From Gemmatimonadota bacterium (GTDB lineage: Bacteria; Latescibacterota; UBA2968; UBA8231): a stretch of DNA of 64,000 nucleotides. Under the pieces are notes generated by a model. The model was given only the letters and a program-made list of their open reading frames with translations. It had not been told where the DNA came from and ran no database searches. Below, in pieces: positions 1 through 9,215 of the stretch. The DNA lies in assembly GCA_018660835.1 (NCBI GenBank), contig JABJJN010000020.1:1-64000 (forward strand). Reading direction: 5' to 3'. The translations under genes and the position numbers were made by a program. The first letter of the stretch is position 1. Each line of letters begins with the position of its first letter.

Positions 1-1
1 G

Positions 2-751
2 ATGAAAAACCGATACTGCATGGCCCTGATTGCGCTGCTGGGGAGTAGCTGCACGACGCCCGCAGAGGAAACGGTCGTGATCTCGGCAGCGTCGAGCCTG
101 ACCTATGCCCTGCAGGACCTCACAGAGGCCTATCGTGACGGCAACGGTAATTCGAACTTGCCTTCGCTGCGGCTCAACTTCGGCGCCACGGGGGCCCTCG
201 CCCAGCAGATCCGCGAGGGAGCACCGGTTGATCTGTTCTTCGCCGCAGACGCACGTGAACTTGATCTTCTTCGCACACAGGGGCACCTGACACCCGATGA
301 ACTCCTCTTCAATGGACAACTGGTCATCTGGTGCAGGCCCAATGCGCCCTGCGCACAGAGTCTGGCCGATCTTGATCAGGCCCGCATCAAGCGAATCGCC
401 ATTGCCCATCCCCAGATCGCTCCCTACGGCGCCGCTGCCATCGCTGCCATGACCAGAGCGGATCTGTACACGTCTCTTGCGCCTCGATTGATCCAGGGGC
501 AGACAGCGCGTGCCGCCTTGCGCTACGCTGAGACGGGAGATGCCGATGCAGCACTGACGGCCCAGTCCCTGGCACAATCCATCGACGGTATCTGGGTCGC
601 CGTCGACGACTCACTGTATCCGCCCATCGAACAAGGTGTTGCCATTGTGCAGCACGCGCCTCAGCCTGACGCAGCGCACGATTTCTTAGATTTCGTCCGC
701 AGCGCCACTGGACGTCGCATCCTCGCAACGCATGGGTTTGAGCCGCAATGA
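2..751 (+). CDS. modA: Molybdate ABC transporter, substrate-binding lipoprotein ModA
   Basis: This is the periplasmic binding protein that captures molybdate or tungstate for the ModBC transporter. The 249-residue length is normal for ModA. A short hydrophobic N-terminus ends at GSSC (Cys17), a loose lipobox, so the mature protein is probably a lipoprotein. The SAASSL stretch at residues 28-33 and NFGATGALAQQI near residue 58 match the family's two anion-binding loops. The ATG is one base into the window, so an earlier start cannot be excluded and the upstream promoter or molybdenum riboswitch is not visible. The stop overlaps the modB start (ATGA), which shows translational coupling within modABC. 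Confidence 0.93.
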   Translation: MKNRYCMALIALLGSSCTTPAEETVVISAASSLTYALQDLTEAYRDGNGNSNLPSLRLNFGATGALAQQIREGAPVDLFFAADARELDLLRTQGHLTPDELLFNGQLVIWCRPNAPCAQSLADLDQARIKRIAIAHPQIAPYGAAAIAAMTRADLYTSLAPRLIQGQTARAALRYAETGDADAALTAQSLAQSIDGIWVAVDDSLYPPIEQGVAIVQHAPQPDAAHDFLDFVRSATGRRILATHGFEPQ

Positions 752-1407
752 TCGGCCCTCCCTTCTGGCTCTCCGTCAAGGTGACGGCCATTGCGGCGAT
801 CCTCATTTTCACGATCGGCACGGCCCTCGCACTCTGGCTTGTACGGCGACGACCCCGGGGACGAATGGTGATCGAGACCCTGATCATGTTGCCTCTCGTC
901 CTGCCACCTTCTGTCGTCGGTTATTACCTGCTCATCGTTCTCGGACAGCAGGGCCCCATCGTGAAGTGGTTCGGCATTCGGACACTGTTCTCACCGACCG
1001 CTGCAGTGATTGCTGCAACCGTTGTGGGTCTGCCCCTCATGGTGCAAGCCGCACGCGCAGCGATTGCCGCCGTCGACCCTGCCCTGGAGCAGGCAGCGCG
1101 GACACTGGGTTGCAAGGAGACGATGGTCCTCTGGCGCGTCACACTGCCCCTGGCCAAACGTGGTCTGCTGGCGGGGATCGTGCTTGGTGCGACACGAGCT
1201 CTCGGCGAATTTGGTGCAACATTGATGGTCGCCGGGAATATTCCCGGTCGCACACAGACCCTGCCCCTGGCGATCTACGATGCGGTGCAGACGAACCAAC
1301 ATGATCTCACGACGCAGATGGTGCTGCTCATGACGGGACTCGGCTTCTTCAGCTTGTGGGCAGTACGCCGCTGGGAACCCACCTCCAGGGGACGTGATCG
1401 ATCATGA
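748..1407 (+). CDS. modB: Molybdate ABC transporter permease ModB
   Basis: This inner-membrane permease forms the molybdate channel. It is 219 residues with about five hydrophobic segments. The cytoplasmic EAA loop that docks on the ATPase is visible around residues 110-140 (EQAARTLGCKE followed by LPLAKRGLLAG). LGEFGATLMVAGNIPGRT near residues 150-170 is characteristic of molybdate-type permeases. It overlaps modA by four bases at its start and modC by four bases at its end, so the three genes are one coupled operon. Confidence 0.95.
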   Translation: MIGPPFWLSVKVTAIAAILIFTIGTALALWLVRRRPRGRMVIETLIMLPLVLPPSVVGYYLLIVLGQQGPIVKWFGIRTLFSPTAAVIAATVVGLPLMVQAARAAIAAVDPALEQAARTLGCKETMVLWRVTLPLAKRGLLAGIVLGATRALGEFGATLMVAGNIPGRTQTLPLAIYDAVQTNQHDLTTQMVLLMTGLGFFSLWAVRRWEPTSRGRDRS

Positions 1408-2477
1408 GCAGATTGCTGGTGCAGGCGCGGCGCCATGACGCCCGTTTCGAGCTCAATGTGGATTTCAGCGTCGATAATGGCACACTGGTTTTGTTCGGCG
1501 CCTCCGGTGCGGGCAAGACCTCAACTCTGCACGCCATCGCGGGCTTGCTGGCTCTCGACGGTGGCAGAATCCAGGTTGATGACACGGTCTACTACGACGC
1601 CAGCCAGGGCGTCAACCTGCCCGCCAGTCAACGACGCCTGGGTTATGTCTTCCAGAATTACGCGCTCTTCCCACACCTGACCGTCCTGCAGAACATCGCC
1701 TTTGGCCTGGGCAGCCAGCGTGATCGTCTCGAACATGCACGCCAGTGGTTGACGCGGATGCGTATGAAGGACTTTGGCGAGCGCTATCCGCACGAACTGT
1801 CCGGTGGACAGCAGCAGCGCGTCGCCCTGGCTCGCGCCCTGGCACCGCGACCACGCTTGCTGTTGTTGGATGAACCCTTCGCTGCCCTCGATCGGGTCTT
1901 GCGCGAGCGCCTGCAGGCGGAGTTACGGCAGTTGCAGCATGACCTGTCTCTCATCGTCATCTATGTCACACACTCTCTCGACGATGCCTTCGCCGTGGGC
2001 GACCACATGGCTGTCCTGCACGAGGGCCACGTCCTGCAGCAAGGGCCATTGGACGATGTCTTCCAGCACCCTGCGAACGAAACCGTCGCCGAGATCCTCG
2101 GTATTCGAAATCTCTTTCGCGCCAGCGTCGTCGGGTCTCAACTCGACTGGCTCGGATTGCCATTGCACACAGAGATCACCGACCGCGACAAGGACGAAGT
2201 GTCGCTGTACATTCAGCCGTCGGAAGTGAAGATCATGTATCCCGATGCACCCGTCGCCGAAGGGCTGCGGGATAATCTTTTTGACGCCGAGATCATCACG
2301 CGCCAACGGCATGCTGCCGGTTGGTCCATGCGTGTGCGTCTGAGCAATGATCAGAACATCGAGATTCATCACGCCACCACAGCTTACAACGAACTCGACC
2401 TGACACCGGGCCAGAGTATTCGCGTCGCCATGAAACGCGAGGCCCTGCAGATCCTTCGTCGCGGCGATAGTGCGTAG
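1404..2477 (+). CDS. modC: Molybdate ABC transporter ATP-binding protein ModC
   Basis: This ATPase powers molybdate import. The Walker A motif GASGAGKTS is at residues 32-40. The ABC signature LSGGQQQR is near residue 133, followed by Walker B LLLLDEPFAALD and the H-loop histidine in YVTHSLDDA. The 357-residue length includes a C-terminal TOBE-type molybdate-binding region (about residues 285-352), as in classical ModC. The start is an ATGA overlap with modB. hemY follows 41 bases downstream on the same strand and may be read through from this operon. Confidence 0.95.
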   Translation: MSRLLVQARRHDARFELNVDFSVDNGTLVLFGASGAGKTSTLHAIAGLLALDGGRIQVDDTVYYDASQGVNLPASQRRLGYVFQNYALFPHLTVLQNIAFGLGSQRDRLEHARQWLTRMRMKDFGERYPHELSGGQQQRVALARALAPRPRLLLLDEPFAALDRVLRERLQAELRQLQHDLSLIVIYVTHSLDDAFAVGDHMAVLHEGHVLQQGPLDDVFQHPANETVAEILGIRNLFRASVVGSQLDWLGLPLHTEITDRDKDEVSLYIQPSEVKIMYPDAPVAEGLRDNLFDAEIITRQRHAAGWSMRVRLSNDQNIEIHHATTAYNELDLTPGQSIRVAMKREALQILRRGDSA

Positions 2478-2518
2478 ACCGTAAACCGGTGTACCCTCCG
2501 TAAACCGAAGAGCCGATC

Positions 2519-3979
2519 TTGATCGAAGCCAGCACTGACTCAGCTGCCAGAGAAAACAGCGTCGAACGCAGAGACGTCGTCATCATAGGTGCCGGTGTCT
2601 CCGGTCTGACAACAGCTCATTTCCTGCGTCGCCAGGGCATCGATGATGTTTTGCTCATCGAAGGAGCACCGCAGGCGGGGGGCACGATTCAGACGCGTGA
2701 CCTGGATGGATTTCTCTTCGAGCCCGGTCCAAACAGTCTGCTCGACAATTCTCCGGCGCTGAAACAACTGATCAACCAACTCGGACTCGACGAGCGTGTT
2801 GCTGTCGCTGCCGATGCAGCCAAGAAGCGCTATGTCGTGCGTGATGGGTATCTGCAACCGCTGCCCATGAGTCCGGCTTCACTGCTCAAGAGCAAACTCT
2901 TTTCTTGGGGCACGAAATGGCGCCTGGCGCGCGAGCCCTTTGTTGCGGCCGCACCAAGTGATGCGGAAGAGACCCTCGAACAATTCGTTCTGCGCCGACT
3001 GGGCAAGGAATTTCTGCAATACGCCATCGATCCCTTCGTTGCAGGGACCTTTGCGGGACGACCAGAAGACCTGTGTGTACGCTCTGCCTTTCGCCGACTC
3101 TGGGATTTGGAGCAGCACCATGGCAGCCTGATTCGCGGCGCCATGGCCATGGCCAAGCAACGCAAAGCCGCCGCCAAAGCTGCCGGTTCTGCTCAGGGCG
3201 ATGAAGGCGAAATTCAGGCTGGCCCCAGTGGCAAGATGCTCTCCTTCGAAGGCGGTCTACAGACACTGGTGCAGGCACTCGTCGAGCCATGTGGTGCAGA
3301 TCTGCGCACATCCCTGGCCTATCTCGGCATTCGCCGCAGCGACGATGGCTACCGCGTCACGAGCATGGACATGGAAGGCGCGCACGAGGTGGATGCTCGC
3401 GTCGTGCTCCTCACGCTGCCTGCCCACACGTATCCGTCCCTCGAATTTGGCGACATCGACATGCCTCTCATCGAGATCGGTGCGATCCCCTACCCACCCG
3501 TGACGGCTGTCTATTTCGGCTACAACAAACGTCCCACTGAGCAACCCCTCGACGGCTTTGGCTTTCTCACACCGCGCCTCGAGAATCGACGTATCCTCGG
3601 AACCTTATGGAATTCGGTCGCCTTCCCTGATCGCGCCCCCGAGGGCGGCCTGGCGATGACAACATATGTAGGTGGTATGCGCCAACCAGAAAACACACAA
3701 TGGTCGGATGAGGAGATTGTAGACGTCGTCTACGAGGAATTGCGTGACCTGATGGGGATCCAACTCCGTCCCGACGTACATGCCGTACATCGATGGGAAC
3801 AGGCGATTCCGCAGTATGTGATGGGCCACCAACAGCTGATGGAAAAGGTCGACGCCGCAGAAGTCGAAGCACCTGGGCTATTTATCGGTGGCAACTTTCG
3901 CGGTGGCGTATCACTCGGCGACTGCGTCACTCGCGGTGAGCAGGTTGCCGGGCAGATCGCGACATTTCTGCGCGACTGA
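2519..3979 (+). CDS. hemY: Protoporphyrinogen/coproporphyrinogen oxidase, HemY-type flavoprotein
   Basis: This FAD enzyme oxidises protoporphyrinogen IX (or coproporphyrinogen III) in late haem synthesis. The 486-residue protein begins with a dinucleotide fold, VVIIGAGVSGLTTAHFLRRQG near residue 20. The family signature FEPGPNSLLD follows near residue 67. A C-terminal FAD-contacting GGNFRGGVSLGDCV ends the protein. The start is TTG at 2519; no better upstream start was seen. hemA and a CcsA/HemX-like gene lie 1.2 kb downstream, so haem synthesis genes are loosely grouped here. Protoporphyrinogen- and coproporphyrinogen-specific members cannot be separated by eye. Confidence 0.9.
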   Translation: MIEASTDSAARENSVERRDVVIIGAGVSGLTTAHFLRRQGIDDVLLIEGAPQAGGTIQTRDLDGFLFEPGPNSLLDNSPALKQLINQLGLDERVAVAADAAKKRYVVRDGYLQPLPMSPASLLKSKLFSWGTKWRLAREPFVAAAPSDAEETLEQFVLRRLGKEFLQYAIDPFVAGTFAGRPEDLCVRSAFRRLWDLEQHHGSLIRGAMAMAKQRKAAAKAAGSAQGDEGEIQAGPSGKMLSFEGGLQTLVQALVEPCGADLRTSLAYLGIRRSDDGYRVTSMDMEGAHEVDARVVLLTLPAHTYPSLEFGDIDMPLIEIGAIPYPPVTAVYFGYNKRPTEQPLDGFGFLTPRLENRRILGTLWNSVAFPDRAPEGGLAMTTYVGGMRQPENTQWSDEEIVDVVYEELRDLMGIQLRPDVHAVHRWEQAIPQYVMGHQQLMEKVDAAEVEAPGLFIGGNFRGGVSLGDCVTRGEQVAGQIATFLRD

Positions 3980-4062
3980 CTGCCTTTTCGTCGCGAAACT
4001 GACTCGGCAGATTTTCACCCCGTTCCAGCTACAGATCATTCGGTGAGACCTTGCCGAGTTAC

Positions 4063-4974
4063 CTACCGCAGTCCCGGCAGGACCTTGCCGGCGTCGAATC
4101 CCGTCGACAGGCCCACGACCCACTGCTGACCCGCAGGGAAATTCCGCCCACCGAGGGTGTTACGCATCGCCGCCTCCAGCCAGACGTCATCGTACACACG
4201 CACGCCAATCGTGGGTGCCAGATAGCTGATGCGCTTGATCAGTGATGCCGTGCGGATGCCAAAAGTCTCACCCTTCCCAGAACGCAACATCTCGTATTTC
4301 AGCGCCAGTGACAGCCACTCACGTGGTTGAGCGCCGATCTCTGCATTCAGCAGCCATTCGTCACCGGGATCGCGATCGATCTCCTTGTTGCGCAGTCGTA
4401 CGCGATAGCCGACATCCGCATTGACGTAGGCGGGCAGGGGCCAGAGAGAACGCCCGCCTTGCACGATGAGATCGAAGTCCCACTGCCCCTCACCCACCGG
4501 GATCAGACCATCTTCGTTGATAAACTCACCCGTGGGTATCTTGGCGCCCAGCTTCACGGTGAGATGAAGTGGATTCTGTAGTAGCCGCGTCTTGGAAAAG
4601 ACACGCAGATCACTCCAACCTGAGGCGGAGGGTATGTCCGAACGCGTGTCGTCCGCAAAGCTCTGGTCGAAATAGGGAATCTGCACACCCAGATCAAACC
4701 AGTCCGTCACGCCAACAAACCCCTCGATGAAGAGGGCCTTGCTGTCATATTGGCCGTCAAAACGATAGGGGCGACGTGTACCGATCGAGTGTGCGCCAAA
4801 GGTGCCATCGTCGAGCAATACCGGTTCGGGTGTGTCGATATACCACTCATTCGTCGTCTGCTGAAACCACGAAATCTTCGTCCACACACGACCCGCGGGC
4901 AGCGTCCAGGCCCCCGCCTCCACACAGGAAGGCGTCACCACCAGACCTGTCACAAGGCCCAGTATCACCCGCAT
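4063..4974 (-). CDS. Outer-membrane beta-barrel protein of unknown substrate
   Basis: A signal peptide (MRVILGLVTGLVV...CVEAG) is followed by about 280 residues of alternating, aromatic-rich strands such as WTKISWFQQT, FDLGVQIPYF, LTVKLGAKIPTGEF and AYVNADVGYRVRL. This is the pattern of a monomeric outer-membrane barrel like the phenol-degradation MetA/transporter-like family. The chosen ATG at 4974 has GAGGTG upstream; in-frame ATGs at 5004 and 5034 could give a longer leader. It is transcribed divergently from hemA and convergently with hemY. No substrate can be inferred. Confidence 0.65.
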   Translation of the reverse strand: MRVILGLVTGLVVTPSCVEAGAWTLPAGRVWTKISWFQQTTNEWYIDTPEPVLLDDGTFGAHSIGTRRPYRFDGQYDSKALFIEGFVGVTDWFDLGVQIPYFDQSFADDTRSDIPSASGWSDLRVFSKTRLLQNPLHLTVKLGAKIPTGEFINEDGLIPVGEGQWDFDLIVQGGRSLWPLPAYVNADVGYRVRLRNKEIDRDPGDEWLLNAEIGAQPREWLSLALKYEMLRSGKGETFGIRTASLIKRISYLAPTIGVRVYDDVWLEAAMRNTLGGRNFPAGQQWVVGLSTGFDAGKVLPGLR

Positions 4975-5132
4975 TGCGATGCACCTCGTTGCCGTTCGCT
5001 TCATCCCTGCGTTTCTTCTGTTGTAGGTAGGCACTGGCCCAGTGGGTCAAATTGCTCTATCACCCCTTTGGATGCAACGACTGCATCGGGGGTTCGCCCG
5101 TATTCTGTCCGTCCGTCACAGACTGATCCCGC

Positions 5133-6413
5133 GTGCATCTTCTCACCCTCGGCCTCAATCACAATACAGCACCCGTTGAGGTACGCGAGCGCCTGGCCTT
5201 TGCTGAAGGAGACCAGCCCGACTCTCTGCGGCGCTTGCGTGAGCAATACGGTATGACCGAGGCAGCGATCCTATCGACGTGCAATCGCTCGGAGATCTAC
5301 GCTGCCAGCGAGGAGTCGCACTTTGAGGGCGTCCAGGCCTACCTAAGTGAGCACCACGCCCTCGATGTGGGTCACATAGAGCCCTGTCTCTATCGACACA
5401 CGGACGCCGACGCGGCGACGCACCTTTTTCGTGTCGCCTCAGGAATCGATTCCCTCGTCATTGGTGAGTCGCAGATTCTGAAGCAGGTGCGCGAAGCACT
5501 TGAGATGTCACAGAGCACCGGATCAGCGCGCCTTGTGATTAACGAGGTCTTTCAGCGTGCACTACATGTTGGCAAACGTGCCCGTTCTGAGACAGACATC
5601 GGACGTGGCCGATTGTCGGTGGCGACAGCGGCAGTGGAACTCGCAGGACAGATCTTTGATAGACTCGACGATCGTCGCGCGCTGCTGATCGGCGCCGGTG
5701 AGATGATGGAGCTCGCCGCTCAGTATCTGGTGGAGGCAGGTCTTACCCAATTCACCGTGGCGAATCGCACCATCGAGCGCGCCCAGGAGCTTGCGAACCG
5801 CTTCGACGGCGACGCAGTCTCCCTCGATGCGCTGGAGGGATGCCTCACGCAGGCGGACATCGTCATTTCCTCCACAGCGGCACCAGACTTTGTCATTACC
5901 GAGCAGGCGGTACGCGCCGCCATGTCGGGTCGTCGCGGACGACCACTTTTCCTCATCGACATCGCCGTCCCACGCGACATCGATCCCACCATCCGCGACG
6001 TGGACAACATCTTTCTCTTCGACATGGACAATCTTGAGAGTGTCGTCGCCGCAAACCGCAGCGAGCGCGAGGGTGAAATCCAGCGCGTCCAAACCATCGT
6101 CGACGAAGAGCTCGGAGACTTTCTGCATTGGTTCAACTCCCTGAGCGCAGGACCGCTGATCAAAGCCCTGCGTCAGCAGGCAGCCGAACTGCAGGGGGAT
6201 GAGTTGGGCCGCTGGCAGGGCAAACTCTCGCATCTGAGCGACAACGACCGCCAACTCGTTGAATCGATTCTGCGCGGTTATGCCAACAAACTTCTGCATC
6301 AGCCGCTGGTCCAGATTCGCGACCTGGCGAATCGCGAGGATGGCTATATCCGCCTCGACACAGTACGCAGACTCTTCGATCTGGACGAGTCACAGGACGA
6401 GAAATCATCATGA
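5133..6413 (+). CDS. hemA: Glutamyl-tRNA reductase HemA
   Basis: It reduces glutamyl-tRNA(Glu) to glutamate-1-semialdehyde, the first committed step of C5-pathway tetrapyrrole synthesis. The N-terminus HLLTLGLNHNTAPVEVRERLAF and the catalytic-Cys motif ILSTCNRSEIYA (near residue 50) are diagnostic. GESQILKQVREA is the conserved tRNA-reductase helix, and ALLIGAGEMMELAA begins the NADPH-binding domain near residue 188. A C-terminal dimerisation helix is present and the 426-residue length is typical. The start is GTG at 5133. The stop overlaps the next gene (ATGA), the same hemA-hemX order known from Bacillus. Confidence 0.95.
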   Translation: MHLLTLGLNHNTAPVEVRERLAFAEGDQPDSLRRLREQYGMTEAAILSTCNRSEIYAASEESHFEGVQAYLSEHHALDVGHIEPCLYRHTDADAATHLFRVASGIDSLVIGESQILKQVREALEMSQSTGSARLVINEVFQRALHVGKRARSETDIGRGRLSVATAAVELAGQIFDRLDDRRALLIGAGEMMELAAQYLVEAGLTQFTVANRTIERAQELANRFDGDAVSLDALEGCLTQADIVISSTAAPDFVITEQAVRAAMSGRRGRPLFLIDIAVPRDIDPTIRDVDNIFLFDMDNLESVVAANRSEREGEIQRVQTIVDEELGDFLHWFNSLSAGPLIKALRQQAAELQGDELGRWQGKLSHLSDNDRQLVESILRGYANKLLHQPLVQIRDLANREDGYIRLDTVRRLFDLDESQDEKSS

Positions 6414-7288
6414 CCACCGGCTGCCTCGTCGTGCTTGGACTGTCGCTGGTTCTCTACCTATTGGCATCCCTGTTTTTGCAGGGCCGACTCTGGTGGGGCT
6501 ATGCCAGTTGGGAGAAGTGGGGTCAGCGCAGTCTGATTTCCGGTGTCATCGTTCACATCATCGGCATTGGACTACACACGGCGATTTCTGGCCAGTCCCC
6601 TCTGAGCCACATGACCTCCGTCATCTCTCTCGTCGTCGTCGCCTTCCTTGGTGTTGGCCTGCTGATCGAATTGCGCACATCCGTGCGCAATCTGACGCTG
6701 TTCCTGGCACCCATCGCCTTTCTTGGACTGCTTTATCCATTGCTGATGCCCGTCCGATTTGAGGACGCGGGATCAATGCTGCTGCGCTACCCCTGGCTGG
6801 GTGTGCATGTCTTCATCACCCTCCTGGGCCACGTCGGTTTTGCCCTCTCATTCCTCGGTGCCGCCGTGTATCTACTGCAACGTCGGGCGTTGAAGCGGGG
6901 CCGCCTGAACCACTACCTACCCGCTCTCGATGCTGCCAGTCGCGTCACCTTCTACAGTGCGGGAGGTGGTTTCTTTTTCTTCACCATCGGCCTCGGCATG
7001 GGGGCGATATGGCTCTTTGGCGCTCCCGGCGAGTATCTGGGTGGCACGGACACGAAGATCATTCTGGCAATCCCCACCTGGATCGGCTTTGCCCTGTATC
7101 TCTACGCTCGCGGCGTACGTGGCATGCACGGCAGTCGCCTCAAATGGGTCGTCATCGTCGCCTTCACCGTCGCTGTCGCCAACTATGTACTGGTCCCGCA
7201 TCGATTCGAAATAGAAGAGGACACCTCCCATGCGGAAGGTGCCCTCGGTATACAGACAACTGTATCTGACGCTCCGCACTACAGCTGA
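6410..7288 (+). CDS. CcsA/HemX-like cytochrome c assembly membrane protein
   Basis: The 292-residue protein has about eight hydrophobic helices. Its central segment WLGVHVFITLLGHVGFALSF, with AAVYLLQRRALKRG after it, is typical of the CcsA/ResC/HemX family. That family handles haem for cytochrome c maturation or modulates HemA level. Histidines in the first half (LHTAI, HVFITLLGH) are candidate haem ligands. The length is short for a full CcsA and nearer HemX (YpjD). Translational coupling to hemA through an ATGA overlap supports a haem-related role. Which of the two functions applies cannot be decided here. Confidence 0.8.
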   Translation: MTTGCLVVLGLSLVLYLLASLFLQGRLWWGYASWEKWGQRSLISGVIVHIIGIGLHTAISGQSPLSHMTSVISLVVVAFLGVGLLIELRTSVRNLTLFLAPIAFLGLLYPLLMPVRFEDAGSMLLRYPWLGVHVFITLLGHVGFALSFLGAAVYLLQRRALKRGRLNHYLPALDAASRVTFYSAGGGFFFFTIGLGMGAIWLFGAPGEYLGGTDTKIILAIPTWIGFALYLYARGVRGMHGSRLKWVVIVAFTVAVANYVLVPHRFEIEEDTSHAEGALGIQTTVSDAPHYS

Positions 7289-7401
7289 TCCCCGGCAAAC
7301 GCCAACCTAGTGGCAGGACGTTTCGCGCAATAGCTTTTCCTGCTCAAAACTGCACGTCCACCACCTGACGTTTTGCGCAGCAAAACTCAGAACGATTCGT
7401 G

Positions 7402-8472
7402 CTAACGAATTGCGACTTCCCGGCCCTTCTCAGCGGACGCGTAAATTCCGTCCAGCATCTTCTGCACCATCAGACCATGCTCAGCCGGAGCCAGCGTCGG
7501 CGTGTTGTAGAGACAATGCTCGACGAAGTTGCGCATCTTCATGCCGAAGGCGTCGGCATTCGCCCCTGATGGCAGCCAGTTCGGCTGCGAATTCATCATG
7601 TAGCCGCCGTCATCGCTGAACAGACCGGGTGGATCCCAGCTCGCCCCCGCCTTCTCACCCATGAGGGTGAAGTTCCACACGTTTTCCTCAATGTGGGCGG
7701 CGAAGGAAGCCTCGATACTGATCACGGCGCCATTGTCGAAACGAATCTGGCCGACGGCGAGATCTTCCACGGTGTAATTCTTGTAGTCCCAGTTTGGCCA
7801 CTGTGAGACGACATCCGATTTCTTGTTGCCCATATAGGTAAAGATGCTGCCACTGGCGGCAACGGGCTTCGGCGACCCCATCACAAAGTGGGTCATCTCC
7901 AGCGCGTGCACACCGATGTCGATCAGTGGCCCACCACCCTGCAGGTCTTTGCGACCAAAGACACCCCAGTTGGGAATACCCCGCCGGCGTAAGGCCTGAA
8001 TCCGGCCATAGACTACTTTGCCCATGCGACCCGCATCGACGGCGTCCTTGATAAACTTCGTCTTCGCATCGTAGCGATACTGAAAACCGATCACGAGCTT
8101 GCGTCTCGCCGTCTTGGCAGCGGTGATCATCTTCTGCGCCTCTGCCGCCGTCATCGCCATCGGCTTCTCAACCAACACGTGAGCTCCCGCTTTGGATGCA
8201 GCAATCGACGCCACTGCGTGCAGACCATTCGGCGTACAAACACTGACGGCATCCGGCTTTACATCACGCAGCATCTTGCGATAGTCGGTAAAGGCGCTTT
8301 CAATGCCGAATTCCTCCTGCCGCTGCGCCATACTCGGCTTGGAAATATCAGCGACGGCGACCATCTCTACATCATCCATCTTCGACAGATAGCGCATGTG
8401 GGCCCCGGCAATGCCACCGGAACCGATAAATGCCACGCGCAGACTCTTCTTCTTCGTGCTTCTCTTCGCCAT
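7402..8472 (-). CDS. Gfo/Idh/MocA family NAD(P)-dependent oxidoreductase
   Basis: The 356-residue soluble sugar or cyclitol dehydrogenase has an N-terminal Rossmann motif GSGGIAGAH near residue 17. The family signature HVLVEKPMAMTAAEA (EKP near residue 100) is present, as is a C-terminal beta-sheet domain with DIGVHALEMTHFVMG. There is no signal peptide or Tat motif, so it is cytosolic. The ATG at 8472 is preceded by AGAGGCAAGAG. It sits downstream of a nucleotidyltransferase and a GH116 glucosidase on the same strand, which suggests oxidation of a glycan-derived sugar. The substrate cannot be named. Confidence 0.88.
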   Translation of the reverse strand: MAKRSTKKKSLRVAFIGSGGIAGAHMRYLSKMDDVEMVAVADISKPSMAQRQEEFGIESAFTDYRKMLRDVKPDAVSVCTPNGLHAVASIAASKAGAHVLVEKPMAMTAAEAQKMITAAKTARRKLVIGFQYRYDAKTKFIKDAVDAGRMGKVVYGRIQALRRRGIPNWGVFGRKDLQGGGPLIDIGVHALEMTHFVMGSPKPVAASGSIFTYMGNKKSDVVSQWPNWDYKNYTVEDLAVGQIRFDNGAVISIEASFAAHIEENVWNFTLMGEKAGASWDPPGLFSDDGGYMMNSQPNWLPSGANADAFGMKMRNFVEHCLYNTPTLAPAEHGLMVQKMLDGIYASAEKGREVAIR

Positions 8473-8561
8473 CTCTTGCCTCTTCTACTTGATGTTGGAC
8501 GGATCACTTATCTGAACGGAATCCGTCAATTGAGGGTGTGCCTGTTGTCGGTCAATGTGTG

Positions 8562-9215
8562 TCAGCTGTCGATCAAAGCCTGTTGGTGTAAGTCGCGGAC
8601 TCTGGTGGCAAGCAGAGCCCACGTATCATCTGCATCGTAGATCGTGTCCGTGAGCGCGAGAATCTGATCCGGCGCCGAGCCGCCGGATACAGGTATGTGA
8701 ATCTTCTCAAAACCACTGCTCACCAGCTGCGCTGCCACGGCAGATTCATCGCGCAGCAACGCGCGAATCGCAGCGACAGCACACATCAAGGCGCTGTGGG
8801 TCTGCGACCACGGCTGGTCTGGCAACGTCGGCGATTGCAGTAACGAATCGCCTTCGGCACGAATCTCCAGATCCACGCGCCAGAAGAGAGGATCGTCCAC
8901 GAAGCGTGCGAAGACCAGCCGTCGCCGGGGATCATCTGTGTCGGGGTCCCAGCGCAGGGCATCGACGGCATCGATCGTTGCCAACGTCTGTTCCAGTGTA
9001 TCGCACGCTGCGCCAAACCGAGCAGCCGTAACAAGCCAGAGCAGATCGATATCTGAATAGAGATCCGCCATTCCGTCCCGCAACGAACCTCGCAACTCGA
9101 CACGGCTACCGGCACTGGCAGCGGTCAACGTCTGCTGCAATTGTTCGAGACGTCTTGATCGGTGGCCGATATCCAGATCCAGAGGCACGGTCAGTCCTCG
9201 CCGGCGATACGCCAT
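8562..9215 (-). CDS. Nucleotidyltransferase-fold protein (putative)
   Basis: This 217-residue cytosolic protein contains the minimal nucleotidyltransferase motif: ELRGSLRDGMADLYSDIDLLWLV around residues 40-62, with G-S and the paired D-x-D metal ligands. The rest is alpha-helical and unassigned. Homologous-looking logic appears again in the frameshifted gene at 21878. The start overlaps the end of the GH116 gene by 25 bases, so it is probably co-transcribed with it. Candidate roles include aminoglycoside-type nucleotidylation or an antitoxin-like MNT protein; nothing here decides. Confidence 0.6.
   Translation of the reverse strand: MAYRRRGLTVPLDLDIGHRSRRLEQLQQTLTAASAGSRVELRGSLRDGMADLYSDIDLLWLVTAARFGAACDTLEQTLATIDAVDALRWDPDTDDPRRRLVFARFVDDPLFWRVDLEIRAEGDSLLQSPTLPDQPWSQTHSALMCAVAAIRALLRDESAVAAQLVSSGFEKIHIPVSGGSAPDQILALTDTIYDADDTWALLATRVRDLHQQALIDS

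Noticed and set aside
7354..7386. CAAAAC/GTTTTG/CAAAAC repeats between the CcsA-like and Gfo/Idh genes
   Set aside because: The hairpin GTTTTG-CGCAG-CAAAAC is only 6 bp and AT-rich with no T-run; too weak to call a terminator.
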